Source: Microbulbifer rhizosphaerae
Lineage (GTDB): Bacteria; Pseudomonadota; Gammaproteobacteria; Pseudomonadales; Cellvibrionaceae
Assembly: GCF_014191725.1 (NCBI RefSeq)
Contig: NZ_JACHWZ010000022.1
Location: 1 to 64,000, forward strand
DNA: 64,000 bases
Reading direction: 5' to 3'
Shown here: positions 54,668-63,874 of the stretch, piece after piece
Layout: each line of letters opens with the position of its first letter
Numbering within the stretch: position 1 is the stretch's first letter
The notes under the pieces: model-generated
Databases searched by the model: none
The model's input: only the letters and a program-made list of their open reading frames with translations
Told to the model about the DNA's origin: nothing
Made by a program: the position numbers and the translations under genes

Positions 54668-56295
54668 TCGGGTTCCAAAGCAACTTGCGCAGGCAGCGGC
54701 TTTTGCTGACGCTGCAAAATACTATCTGCGGCCTTTTCCGCGATAGCAATCACCGGCGCATTGGTGTTGCCGCTGATCAGGGCGGGCATTATGGAGGCGT
54801 CCACCACCCGCAGTCCATCGACGCCGTGCACTTTCAACTGCGCGTCCACCACCGCCATTTCGTCGGCGCCCATTTTGCAGGTGCCCGCGGGGTGATAAAT
54901 GGTTTCCGCGTGCCGCGCAATAAATTCCCCGATGGCCTTCTGGGTTTTCAGCGGTTTATCCGGGCTCCACCAACGCTTGTGATAGCGCTGCAACGCCGGC
55001 TGCAGGAGAATCTCCCGCGCCATTTCCAAACCCTCGGCCAGGACAGCCTGATCCTCGTTTGCACCCAGGTAATTGGGGTGGATCAGCGGCAGCGCGCGCG
55101 GGTCCCCGGAAGCCAGGGTGATCTCGCCGCGGCTTTTCGGCCTCAACGCACAGGCATGCAGCGAATAGCCGTAGCCGCCGGGCTTGCACAGCCCGTGCTG
55201 GAACAGCGGCGCGGCGGTCAGGTGAAACTGGATATCCGGCCGGCCGCTTGCCCTGCTGGAACAGGCGAAGCCGCCGGCTTCGGCGACGTTGTTGGTCAGC
55301 GGGCCGCGGCCCGCAAACCAGTATTCCGGAAGGTGCAGGGCGGTTTTCAGTTTTGGCCACAGGGAGTTGGAGAAAGTCACCGGCGCCGAAGCCTCCACCA
55401 CCTGGGTGATATCCAGGTGGTCCTGCAGGTTCTTGCCCACTCCCGGCAAATGCGCCTGGGGCACTATGCCCGCCTTTTTCAGCTCCGCTCCCGGACCTAT
55501 ACCGGACAGCAGCAGCAGCTGCGGCGACTGGATGGCGCCGGCGCATAACAGCACTTCCCCGTTGGTGAGAATACGCCTGCCGTCCAGCAGTTGCACACCG
55601 CACACCCGGTCGCCCCTGAACAGCAGCCGCGCCGCCTGGCTGTGGGTGAAAACACTGAGATTGGAACGATTTCTCACCGGGTGCAGGTAGGCCGCCGCGG
55701 AAGAACAGCGGCGTCCGTGTTTTTGTGTGACCTGGTAGAAACCCACACCGTCCTGCAGACTGCCGTTGAAATCATTGTTGAGAGGGTGCCCGGCAGATTG
55801 GCCCGCGCGCACAAAGGCAGCGCCCACGGGGGTTTTCCATTTCAGGTCCGATACCGCCAGCGGGCCGTAGCCGCTGTGGTAGGCATCGCTGCCGCGCTCG
55901 TTGCCCTCCGCCAGGAGGAAGTAAGGCAACAGGCTCCGCCAGCCCCAGCCTGGATTGCCCGCCGCTTCCCAGTCATCGTAGTCGGCACAGTTGCCACGCA
56001 TATAAATCATGGCATTGATCGCGCTACTGCCCCCCAGGGTACGGCCGCGGGGCCAGAACAGCCGGCGGCCGTTCAAGCGTTCCTGTGGTTCGGTAAAGTG
56101 GTGCTGGTTGCAGCCGGCGCCGGGGACCAGGTAGCCGATACCCGCCGGCATCCGGATCAGCGGGTTCCAGTCCGTCGGTCCCGCTTCCAGCAGGCAGACG
56201 CGGTTCTGCTCCCCGGCGCTGAGGCGGTTGGCCAGTACGCAGCCGGCGGAGCCGCCGCCGACGATGACATAGTCGAATACCATTTGACGGGGCAT
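54664..56295 (-). CDS. GMC family FAD oxidoreductase (choline/alcohol dehydrogenase-like)
   Basis: A 543-residue flavoprotein. The N-terminal VIVGGGSAGCVLANRLS binds FAD. GGSSAINAMIYMRG is GMC signature 1, GAIQSPQLLLLSGIGPG is signature 2, and HPAGTCKMG holds the catalytic His region. Related to BetA and AlkJ. No betB, betI or transporter is adjacent, so choline is not supported. An alcohol substrate is likelier. It is divergent from a methyltransferase with starts about 70 bases apart. Confidence 0.92.
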   Translation of the reverse strand: MPRQMVFDYVIVGGGSAGCVLANRLSAGEQNRVCLLEAGPTDWNPLIRMPAGIGYLVPGAGCNQHHFTEPQERLNGRRLFWPRGRTLGGSSAINAMIYMRGNCADYDDWEAAGNPGWGWRSLLPYFLLAEGNERGSDAYHSGYGPLAVSDLKWKTPVGAAFVRAGQSAGHPLNNDFNGSLQDGVGFYQVTQKHGRRCSSAAAYLHPVRNRSNLSVFTHSQAARLLFRGDRVCGVQLLDGRRILTNGEVLLCAGAIQSPQLLLLSGIGPGAELKKAGIVPQAHLPGVGKNLQDHLDITQVVEASAPVTFSNSLWPKLKTALHLPEYWFAGRGPLTNNVAEAGGFACSSRASGRPDIQFHLTAAPLFQHGLCKPGGYGYSLHACALRPKSRGEITLASGDPRALPLIHPNYLGANEDQAVLAEGLEMAREILLQPALQRYHKRWWSPDKPLKTQKAIGEFIARHAETIYHPAGTCKMGADEMAVVDAQLKVHGVDGLRVVDASIMPALISGNTNAPVIAIAEKAADSILQRQQKPLPAQVALEPE

Positions 56296-56365
56296 ATTGC
56301 TTCTCTTTTTTCTCCCAACCGGCCTGACGGTACACTTGGAATCGCAGCTTCAACAAGGCGCCCAT

Positions 56366-57055
56366 ATGAGCGATTCTGAATTCAGCGATAAAAACATCCT
56401 GCACAGCTGGCACATAAACGCCGCCCCCTGGATCCGCGCCATCGGCGAGGGCGATATCGCCAGCCGCAAACTGGTTACGAATGGGGCAATTGTAGACGCC
56501 GTGCTGCAACGACAGCCGGCAACGGTATTGGATATCGGCTGTGGCGAAGGCTGGCTGGCCAGGGTCCTGGCGGAGCGGGGCCTGGAGGTGTGGGGGATCG
56601 ACGCGGTGCCGGAACTGATCGAGGCGGCACAGCATCGCGCCGGTCCGCAAGAGCACTATCATCTGCTTTCTTACGAGGCCCTGGCCGCGGGTGAACTGCG
56701 CCGGCGCTTCGACCTGCTGGTGTGCAACTTCTCGCTGCTGGGCGGAGAGTCGGTGGAGGGGGTATTCGCCGCGGCGCAGAACCTGCTCAATCCCGGCGGG
56801 CACCTGGTGGTACAAACGCCGCATCCCATGGTTGCCTGTGGCGACGCGGATTACCGGGACGGCTGGCGACCGGGCTCCTGGGCTGGGTTTAGCGAGGATT
56901 TCAGCGAACCGGCCCCCTGGTACTTTCGCACCATGGAAAGTTGGCTGCGGCTGGTCCGCGGCTCGGGGCTGCGCCTGGAAGAAAAGAAGGAACCCCTGCA
57001 CCCCGAGACCGGGAAATCGGCCTCACTGATTCTGGTGGCGACCCTGCCCCTGTAG
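56366..57055 (+). CDS. class I SAM-dependent methyltransferase
   Basis: A 229-residue methyltransferase with TVLDIGCGEGWLARVLAERG as the SAM motif, a downstream LVCNFSLLGGE, and a NPGGHLVVQTPHP post-motif. The substrate cannot be told. The ATG at 56366 has AAGG upstream and is preferred to an in-frame start at 56297 that overlaps the divergent gene's start. Its TAG stop lies in the first bases of a TGTAGGAG repeat. Confidence 0.9.
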   Translation: MSDSEFSDKNILHSWHINAAPWIRAIGEGDIASRKLVTNGAIVDAVLQRQPATVLDIGCGEGWLARVLAERGLEVWGIDAVPELIEAAQHRAGPQEHYHLLSYEALAAGELRRRFDLLVCNFSLLGGESVEGVFAAAQNLLNPGGHLVVQTPHPMVACGDADYRDGWRPGSWAGFSEDFSEPAPWYFRTMESWLRLVRGSGLRLEEKKEPLHPETGKSASLILVATLPL

Positions 57056-57204
57056 GAGCGGCCGCCGGCCGCGAAGAATTTGCCGAAAGCAAATTTGGAT
57101 GCCGAAAGTGCCCGCGGGACGAGCACCAGAGATGGAGCGAGTCAACGCGGGCCTGGGGCCCGCAAGCCGAGCTGGAACTCGGCGCTCCCAGGCAGCGCTC
57201 CTAC
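57051..57204. repeat. TGTAGGAGCGGCC element between convergent genes
   Basis: The left end TGTAGGAGCGGCCGCC starts at 57051 and the right end AGCGCTCCTAC stops at 57204. The interior, read on the minus strand, has CCATCTCTGGTGCTC, GCACTTTCGGCATCC and CCAAATTTG, a diverged inverted copy of the 6709-6854 core. Both neighbouring genes end inside it, each with a TAG from the TGTAGGAG or GTAGGAGC tip. Confidence 0.8.
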
Positions 57205-59903
57205 CGTTGGGCGGTGTTTTTGCCGCGGGTTTCCAACTCCACGGCGCGGCCGGCGCGTTTGCCATCGGCGCTGCGGGCACGCAGGGCCCGTACGGCCTCC
57301 GCCGGAGTGCCATCGCCCAGGGGCCGCCAATCGCTGCCGTCGAAATATTCCAGTGCCAGTCCCGGGAAGGGCGTGGCGGTCTTCAACTGCCCATCTTCGA
57401 TTACCGCACCCGGCACCGGCACCCGGTAGCCGATTCCCGCCAAATCCAGTTTGAACAATTCCTTATTGCCCAGGGCAGCGGCGAATTTCCGCCAGTCCGC
57501 ATTCAGCGCGGCCTTATCCATGGTGCCGGTCTCGGCGGAGAATTGCTGCCCTTCAATCAACGGCAATTCCCAATCAGCCCGGTACCAGGCCCGCTCGGCG
57601 AGGGCCAGCAGGCGCGGGAAGATCATGTATTCCACGCGGGCGTCGGTGCGCACCACTTCGCTCCACAACTGGCCCTGGATACCGCGCACCCGTTCAGCAA
57701 ATTCCACACCAGGCGCGGTGGCGGACCAGGGCTTGCCGTCCCGATCAGTGGAAATTTCCGCCAACTGCGCAGTATTCAACGGCGTAAAGCTGAATACTTT
57801 GCGGGTATCGGTATTGCGCGAGGCCCAGTAGTAGCCGCTCTCTTTCGGGTCCACCTCGTAGGGCATATCGAAATAAAGGAAATCCGAGTGGGACTGCACC
57901 ACGTCGAAACCGGCCCGGGCCAAGTGCGCGCTCTCGTCCCCACCACCCCAGAACAGGGGGGCCCAGGAGTTGACAAAGTTGCTTTCTGTGGCCAGCTCTG
58001 CGCCCGCATCCGCGATGCGTTTAACGCCATCGTTCCAGGCCGCCATGGTGGGAATGCCGGCATCCGCCACCAGCTTGCTGACACGCTTGGCGTAGAACTC
58101 CCCCAGTTCGTCGAGGGATTTCACCTCGCCGGCGGCGATCAGCTCGCGGCACTGCGGCGAGTTGCTCCAGGGTTTCCCGCGCGCTTCCGCTGGTACATCG
58201 CCCTTTTCCGGGTTGTCCCCGGGAGCGCTCTCGAAGGCATCGCCGGCGAGGATGTTCACCGCCTCGTCGCCGCCAAAGTGCCAACTGGCCAGGGGTTGAC
58301 CGGCGCTCCGGTGCATGGCCTGCACTTCGCGGATCAGTTTGCCCGCGAAGCGGTAGGAGGAATCGATGCAGGGATTGATATAACTGTCGCCGTAGAACTG
58401 CACTGAGAGGTAACGGGTGTCGTCCTCGGGGTCGATCAGACGGTATTCCGCTGCCTTTTCCGGTGACTCGTCTACGAGTTTCCGGTAGCGCGCTTCCATG
58501 GCCACCACCGCGGCGCGGGCGTGGGCGGGCATGTCGAACTCCGGGATCACCTCGATATGGCGCGCGGCGGCGAAGCGTACTATCTCGATATAGTCGTCGA
58601 CGCTGAAAAAGCCGCTGCCGTTGTTGTCGCTGTTCGGTCCGGAACCCAGCTGTGGCAGCAAACATTGATTTTCGCTGAGATCGAAGCAGCGCCTGGCGCC
58701 GACATCCGTCAGCTCCGGCAGGCCGGGAATCTCCAGGCGCCAACCCTCGTCGTCGGACAGGTGGAAGTGGAAGCGGTTGAGCTTGTAGGCGGCCATTTGC
58801 TCCAGCAGCTTCAACACCACAACCTTGCTGTGGAAATTGCGCCCGACGTCTAGGAACAGCCCGCGGTGCTGGAAACGTGGCGCGTCCTCGATTTTTGCCA
58901 GCGGCAGGGTTCGGCTCTTGGCGTCCACCAGCGCCAACAGGGATTGCAGGCCGTAGAAGGCGCCCGCCTGATCGTAGCCCAGCACGCGGGCGCCCTTCTC
59001 CTCCACCCATAGGCGATAGGCACCGCTGGTGGCACCGCCGAAGGCGGAGTCGTCGATGGCTACCGTCACCGGAAAGGCGCCGGGGCCGGAAGGCGCCAGT
59101 TTCAACTGTTGCAAACGCCGGTTGAAGGCCCGCAGGCTTTCACTGGCCAGGGGGCCTGCATCCACCGCAATACCGCTCCCGAGCGCTGCCGGCTCCCCTT
59201 CCACCGCTTCGACAGCCAATGGCTTGGGAATAATGCGGCGGCGCCAGGCGCCGTCCCTTGCGCTTCCCGCATCGGAATAGGCCCGGTAGCGGCTGGCGGC
59301 GCTGGCGAGCACAACGGCGTCGACGGCGGTGCGCTTCCAGTTGTCCGGGTGGTTGGTGTTGATCGGCTCAACCAGCCCTTCCAGGCTGTCGCTGTCAGTG
59401 GACTCGATCACCCGCGCCCTGCCCGCCGCATCCACCACGAAAAAACGGGGCATAAAGTCCGACTCGAACTGCATCCAGTTCTCCGCCAATACCTCCAGCT
59501 CCAGGGTGGCACCGGCGGGGATGCCGGCGAAGCGCTCGGTGGGCACCAGCCGGTAGAGGTCGCCTTTGATATGTTCCAGTTCGAAGGCATCGCTGTTCCG
59601 CAGGCGGAAGTTGCGGCGGATACTGTGGAAGTAGAGCGTCCAATCCCGCTCTCCGGCGTCGATGTCCGGCCCGCTGTTGGTGAGCGAGATCCGGTAACTG
59701 GAGCAGATGGCGCCACCGCCGCCGGCGCGCTTGCACTCCTCGCGCAGCTCCGGCCCCACATCCTGGAAGTTAGTGATCACTTCCTGGGTTACCGATAGAT
59801 GCTGCGCGATGCGCTCCGCCGCGGTGGCGTCGGATTCATGTTTCCCGCAGGCGGAAAGGACAGCGGCGAGCGCCAGGCTGGCGAGCAGGAGCGGGCGGTT
59901 CAT
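57201..59903 (-). CDS. lipoprotein beta-N-acetylhexosaminidase (GH20)
   Basis: A 900-residue chitobiase-type enzyme that frees GlcNAc from chitin oligomers or similar glycans. A lipobox (LAAVLSAC, Cys19) marks it as a lipoprotein, probably in the outer membrane. Order: N-terminal CHB_HEX-like carbohydrate domain to about 170, GH20b domain about 220-330, the GH20 barrel from about 345 (HRGLFLDVGRNFHS) with catalytic Asp-Glu in WHFGGDEAVN near 545, and a C-terminal domain. A LacI/NagR-type palindrome lies 42 bases upstream. The stop lies inside a dispersed repeat. No other chitin genes are next to it. Confidence 0.95.
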   Translation of the reverse strand: MNRPLLLASLALAAVLSACGKHESDATAAERIAQHLSVTQEVITNFQDVGPELREECKRAGGGGAICSSYRISLTNSGPDIDAGERDWTLYFHSIRRNFRLRNSDAFELEHIKGDLYRLVPTERFAGIPAGATLELEVLAENWMQFESDFMPRFFVVDAAGRARVIESTDSDSLEGLVEPINTNHPDNWKRTAVDAVVLASAASRYRAYSDAGSARDGAWRRRIIPKPLAVEAVEGEPAALGSGIAVDAGPLASESLRAFNRRLQQLKLAPSGPGAFPVTVAIDDSAFGGATSGAYRLWVEEKGARVLGYDQAGAFYGLQSLLALVDAKSRTLPLAKIEDAPRFQHRGLFLDVGRNFHSKVVVLKLLEQMAAYKLNRFHFHLSDDEGWRLEIPGLPELTDVGARRCFDLSENQCLLPQLGSGPNSDNNGSGFFSVDDYIEIVRFAAARHIEVIPEFDMPAHARAAVVAMEARYRKLVDESPEKAAEYRLIDPEDDTRYLSVQFYGDSYINPCIDSSYRFAGKLIREVQAMHRSAGQPLASWHFGGDEAVNILAGDAFESAPGDNPEKGDVPAEARGKPWSNSPQCRELIAAGEVKSLDELGEFYAKRVSKLVADAGIPTMAAWNDGVKRIADAGAELATESNFVNSWAPLFWGGGDESAHLARAGFDVVQSHSDFLYFDMPYEVDPKESGYYWASRNTDTRKVFSFTPLNTAQLAEISTDRDGKPWSATAPGVEFAERVRGIQGQLWSEVVRTDARVEYMIFPRLLALAERAWYRADWELPLIEGQQFSAETGTMDKAALNADWRKFAAALGNKELFKLDLAGIGYRVPVPGAVIEDGQLKTATPFPGLALEYFDGSDWRPLGDGTPAEAVRALRARSADGKRAGRAVELETRGKNTAQR

Positions 59904-59944
59904 GGTTTTTCTCTTATCTTTGTTGTGCCCACCATAGCGAAAAA

Positions 59945-59956
59945 GACAACGCTGTC
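59945..59956 (-). promoter_or_regulatory. LacI-family-type palindrome near the hexosaminidase
   Basis: GACAACGCTGTC is a palindrome with one mismatch, flanked by AAAA and A. It resembles operators of LacI-family sugar regulators, and the NagR sites I recall from marine gammaproteobacteria (TGACAACGTTGTCA). It lies 42 bases before the hexosaminidase start. The regulator gene is not in the window. Confidence 0.45.
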
Positions 59957-60352
59957 AACAGGGGTGAGTAATCACCTCCGGGCATTAGCTACCACACGCT
60001 GAAAGAAAAAAAGAGACCAATAACCGGAAACTCCACAGATCTTTAGAATCGCGACATTGCAGTTACTAAGATCAAGTTTTCATAGTCGCAGGAAAACACT
60101 TGAATAATCCGCAATAAAAACTTTGGCGCGTCGCGGGACATTCCCGCCGGCTACTTGAGCGAGAATCTACAAACCCAGAGATGATGCGGGCTGGAAGGAG
60201 ATGACCCCAATGGAGCAAATATCCACAAATAGGGTTGCAAGGAATGCCGGAGTTATGAGATACAACGGGTCCATTGAGGGTGAGCCATAATAATTTCAAC
60301 GGTCGTTAAGTGATCGTTCAGCCGAAAAAGTAAGCACCCCGGGGTAGACCAA
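59957..60352. other. gene-free gap
   Basis: No ORF with a ribosome site and no recognised RNA or repeat is seen. AT-richer than its surroundings. It holds the promoter region of the secreted protein at 60353. Confidence 0.6.
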
Positions 60353-60841
60353 ATGGAATTCCGCCGTATTCGTTTCCGTCCCAGCAAACACCTCCCAGCG
60401 GTGTTCACCCTGTTATTGCTTCCAGCCTCCAGTTCCAGCTTCGCCGATGAGCTGTTTATCCCCGAGTCCAACACCGCCCTCAACCTGCAGGCGGACAACG
60501 CCTTTTTCGTGGACAGCGCCTTTGGCATGGACAACGCCGCCCTCTACGAGGCGGCGGAAAATCTGCGCAACAACTCCATGGGCACGGTGCAGCGCCAGCT
60601 CAACTACCAGTGGCTGCAAATGCACACCAACCCGGACGAGTTCAAACCCACCACCGGTGGCAAGGCCCTCAACGAAATTCTCAAGATGGGTTGGAAGACC
60701 TACCGCGAGCAGAACAAGCGCAGCAAGCAGAGCTCCCTGATGCGCTACACCACCGGCCATGGCAAGATCGGCAAAGCCATGGACTACGACGTGCGCCTGT
60801 CGGACGACAAGTTCAAGGTCTCCTTCGAGTACGAGTTTTGA
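60353..60841 (+). CDS. secreted protein of unknown function
   Basis: A 162-residue protein with a basic N-terminus (MEFRRIRFRPSKH) and a hydrophobic core (LPAVFTLLLLPASSSSFA), a signal peptide by pattern. The mature part is polar, with DNAALYEAAENLRNNSMGTVQ and a C-terminal KFKVSFEYEF strand. No Cys in the mature part and no family recognised. It lies 449 bases from the hexosaminidase and is transcribed away from it. Confidence 0.8.
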   Translation: MEFRRIRFRPSKHLPAVFTLLLLPASSSSFADELFIPESNTALNLQADNAFFVDSAFGMDNAALYEAAENLRNNSMGTVQRQLNYQWLQMHTNPDEFKPTTGGKALNEILKMGWKTYREQNKRSKQSSLMRYTTGHGKIGKAMDYDVRLSDDKFKVSFEYEF

Positions 60842-60883
60842 TCCAGCCTTAGCCGCGATCGATCTGTGAAATAAACCACCATC

Positions 60884-60924
60884 AATCGCGGCCACAGGTC
60901 GCTCCCGGCCGGACCGCTCCTACA
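60884..60924. repeat. REP-like fragment (CGCGGCC ... CCGCTCCTACA)
   Basis: AATCGCGGCCACAGGTCGC and GGCCGGACCGCTCCTACA match the right end of the 6709-6854 element with a small insertion. No matching left end is seen. Confidence 0.65.
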
Positions 60925-60977
60925 TTTGTCTCAGGGCTTTGTTAGAATCTCCGCCACCTGTACTGGCGGAGATCGCT

Positions 60978-61460
60978 GTGAACGCCCCCCCAACCTTTTC
61001 CCAACTGCCCCGCGCCGGCGTCGGCCGCCGCTTGGCGGCGCTGGTTTACGACGCTCTGATTATTCTCGGCCTGCTGATGGTATATGGCTTTTTGGCGATG
61101 CTGGTCGCATCTGCGGTGACGGGCCTGGAGTGCCAGCCGGAGGAGCTGGACTACAACCCCTGTGTGAGCGGTCCGCTGTTTCAACTGGGAGCGCTGGCGG
61201 TGATCGCTGGGTATTTTGTCTGCTCCTGGCGGGCCGCGGGTCAGACCATCGGTATGCGCGCCTGGCGTCTGCTGCTGGCCAGTCCGGACGGCATGCAGTT
61301 GAGTTGGCGCCAGTGCGCCCTGCGCGCCCTGGTGGGGCCCCTTTCCCTGGCCGGCGCCGGCGCCGGCTATTTCTGGGCCTGGACTCGCGCAGACAGGGCC
61401 AGTTGGCACGACCTGGCCTCGGGTTCCGAAGTGCGTTTGCTACCGAAGAAGAAGGGTTAG
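60978..61460 (+). CDS. RDD family membrane protein
   Basis: A 160-residue inner-membrane protein with three helices and the RDD pattern (GVGRRLAALVYDALIILGLL near the start, GQTIGMRAWRL in the middle, SWHDLASGSEVRLL at the end). Some RDD proteins have been linked to ion transport, and most are unknown. The GTG at 60978 has GGCGGAG 6 bases upstream. The TAG stop falls in a GGTTAGTG repeat arm. It converges with lptG. Confidence 0.9.
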   Translation: MNAPPTFSQLPRAGVGRRLAALVYDALIILGLLMVYGFLAMLVASAVTGLECQPEELDYNPCVSGPLFQLGALAVIAGYFVCSWRAAGQTIGMRAWRLLLASPDGMQLSWRQCALRALVGPLSLAGAGAGYFWAWTRADRASWHDLASGSEVRLLPKKKG

Positions 61461-61488
61461 TGATCGGTGGCTAGTGTGGTCATTAACC
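61456..61488. terminator. GGTTAGTG-type hairpin between convergent genes
   Basis: GGTTAGTGA (61456-61464) and TCATTAACC (61480-61488) pair with one mismatch between the RDD gene and lptG. The left arm supplies the last codon and TAG stop of the RDD gene. Confidence 0.65.
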
Positions 61489-61491
61489 ACT

Positions 61492-62553
61492 TTACCTGGC
61501 CCGCCTGAGCAGCCACCACCCCACCGCGAAGCACATGAGTATCGGCAACAATACGGCGATAAACGGCGGAAAGCCGAATACCAGGGAAGACGGCCCGAGC
61601 ATATCCTGCACGGTCTGGAACACGATGCCCACGATCACTCCGGTAAACACCCGCAGGCCAGTGGTCACTTCCCTCAGCGGGCCGAAGATAAACGAGATGG
61701 CCACCATCACCAGGCTGGCGATGGTCAGCGGCTGCAGCAGCTTTTTCCAGAATTCCAGCCAGTAACGGCCCGAGTCTTCCCCCTTGCGGTCGAGGAACTG
61801 CCCGTAGGACCAGAGATTGCGCGTCGACAGATCCGAGGGCAGCGGCACCACCAGCGAGAAGACTTCCGGGGAGATATCCGTGTGCCATATACTCTCGGCC
61901 GCTTCGGTGCTCTCCGCCCGTTCCGGAGTGAAAGTGGTGGCGCGGCTACTCTCCAGTGCCCACTGGTCACCGGTGTAACGGCCCCGCTCGGAAAAGATCA
62001 CCCGCTTCAACTGACGCTCGTTATCAAAACGGTAACGGGTGATACCGAACAACTCGCCGCTGGGCAGCGCAGCGTTGAAGTGCACAAACTCGCCGCCCTC
62101 CTTCAACCACAATCCGTGCTTCAGGCCCACCGCCTCCAGTTCGCCCAGGGCGATGGACTTGCGGTTCTCCGCCTCCTGGTTGGTCTGCGGAATTACAAAC
62201 TCCGCCAATATCATACCCAGCGCGATCAGCAGTATCAGCGGCTTCATCACCGCCCATGCAATGCGCCCAATGGACACGCCGGAGGCCCGCATTACCGTAA
62301 GTTCACTGGTACCGGCGAGAGTACCCAGCCCCACCATGCAGCCCACCAGGGCGGAAAAACCCAGTTGGCTGTAGACCCGGTCCGGCAGCGTCCAGGCTAC
62401 ATATTCCAGCGCGTTGACAAACTGGTAGCTGCCCTCCAACTCGCCCAACTGGTCGACGATGGCGAAAATCACATCCAACCCCAGGATCACCATAAGCACC
62501 GCGGCCACAGCCAGGGCAACAGTGCGGCCGATATAGCTGTCCAGTCTACGCAT
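61492..62553 (-). CDS. lptG: LPS export ABC permease LptG
   Basis: A 353-residue inner-membrane subunit of LptB2FG, which extracts lipopolysaccharide for transport to the cell surface. Six helices in two groups (about 10-110 and 270-345) around a periplasmic beta-jellyroll domain. YSQLGFSALVGCMVGLGTLAGTSELTVMRASG holds the coupling region. It overlaps lptF by 8 bases. Confidence 0.96.
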   Translation of the reverse strand: MRRLDSYIGRTVALAVAAVLMVILGLDVIFAIVDQLGELEGSYQFVNALEYVAWTLPDRVYSQLGFSALVGCMVGLGTLAGTSELTVMRASGVSIGRIAWAVMKPLILLIALGMILAEFVIPQTNQEAENRKSIALGELEAVGLKHGLWLKEGGEFVHFNAALPSGELFGITRYRFDNERQLKRVIFSERGRYTGDQWALESSRATTFTPERAESTEAAESIWHTDISPEVFSLVVPLPSDLSTRNLWSYGQFLDRKGEDSGRYWLEFWKKLLQPLTIASLVMVAISFIFGPLREVTTGLRVFTGVIVGIVFQTVQDMLGPSSLVFGFPPFIAVLLPILMCFAVGWWLLRRAR

Positions 62554-63673
62554 GATCCACTGCCTTTGAATCGTCGGGACGCGCGGGACAGCGGCGCCGC
62601 TCGCGCCCCCCCAGCAGCAACAGCCCCAAAATCAGGAATGGCGGGTGCACCAGCCAGATGGCGGCGGGATTGCCGATCTTGCCGTCTTCAATAGCACCGC
62701 GCACACCCTGCAGGATCACCAGATAGGTGATATACAGCAGCACTGCGGGAATCATTTTGGCGTAGCGCCCCTGGCGCGGGTTAGTACGGGAAAGCGGCAC
62801 TGCCAGCACGGCCACCACCAGCACCAGCACCGGCAGGCTGAAACGCCAGTGCAGGTTTGCGCGCTCCTCGCGCCCGTCGCTGCGCCACAAATCCAGGGTG
62901 GAGGCGGACTCGATGCGGTCGCGACTGCGCTGGCGCATCTCGGGAATTTCCAGCAGCACCTCGTAACTGGCGAATTTCATCAGGCGATAGTCCCGCTGCC
63001 CCGGCACCCCCTCATAGCGATAGCCATCGCGCAACACCAGGTAACGCAGGCCGGTCTCCGGATCTACCTGCTGTATACCCTCTCGCGCCAGGGTGACGGT
63101 CTGTTGCGCCGTCTCCGTCTCAGCGCGGCCGGAACTGAGTTCGGCAAGGAACACATCGTGCATGGTGGACCTGTCGCGGCTCAGGGACTTCGCATAGTAG
63201 ACCGCCCTGTCCCCCTCGGTGGCGACAAACTTCTTCGGCACCAGGTGATCGAACTCGCTGCGTGATTTATCGGCAGTGAGCAGTCCGGAGGAGCGCTCCA
63301 TACCGGTGGGCGTCAGGTAGAGGCTCATCGCCGCCACCACCAGTGCCACAATCAGCGCCGGCGCCAGGGTGTAACCGAGCAGGCGCCGTTCGCTGAAACC
63401 ACAGGCGTGCAGCACCGTCATCTCGCTCTCGATATACAGGCGGCCGTAAGCCAGCAGGATGCCCACGAAAAAACCCAGCGGCAACACCAGCTCCAGGAAA
63501 CCCGGCAGGCGGTAGCCCATCAGTGAGAAGAGGATATTGGCGGAAAGTTCGCCAGCGGCAGCCTCCGCCAGGTATTTCACAAAGCGGCCGCTCATCACCA
63601 TCAGCAGCAAAACAGCGCTGACTGCCAGCGTGGCGAAAAGCAGCTCGCGGCAGAGGTAACGGAAAATAATCAC
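62546..63673 (-). CDS. lptF: LPS export ABC permease LptF
   Basis: A 375-residue partner of LptG with the same plan of helices and a periplasmic domain. Starts VIIFRYLCREL after a GTG at 63673, the family form, with AAGGA 13 bases upstream. An upstream in-frame reading to 63796 would add about 40 residues that match no family. ESEMTVLHACGFSERRLLGYTL holds the coupling helix. Divergent from pepA, a common gammaproteobacterial layout. Confidence 0.94.
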   Translation of the reverse strand: MIIFRYLCRELLFATLAVSAVLLLMVMSGRFVKYLAEAAAGELSANILFSLMGYRLPGFLELVLPLGFFVGILLAYGRLYIESEMTVLHACGFSERRLLGYTLAPALIVALVVAAMSLYLTPTGMERSSGLLTADKSRSEFDHLVPKKFVATEGDRAVYYAKSLSRDRSTMHDVFLAELSSGRAETETAQQTVTLAREGIQQVDPETGLRYLVLRDGYRYEGVPGQRDYRLMKFASYEVLLEIPEMRQRSRDRIESASTLDLWRSDGREERANLHWRFSLPVLVLVVAVLAVPLSRTNPRQGRYAKMIPAVLLYITYLVILQGVRGAIEDGKIGNPAAIWLVHPPFLILGLLLLGGRERRRCPARPDDSKAVDHA

Positions 63674-63874
63674 TGGATGAAAGAATTCCTTGGTGACGGC
63701 ACGGCGGAAAGACCTTGCGAGAACATTCGCGTGGGGGCCAGGCCCGAAACTGCCCATATGCACAGGGCGACCACGGGGATCGCCCCTGCAACGCAATTCG
63801 ATCTGTCTCGGGTTACACTGTGCGCATTATCGCCAAAATTATTTGTCATGTCTTGAATTGAAGGAAAAGGAATT

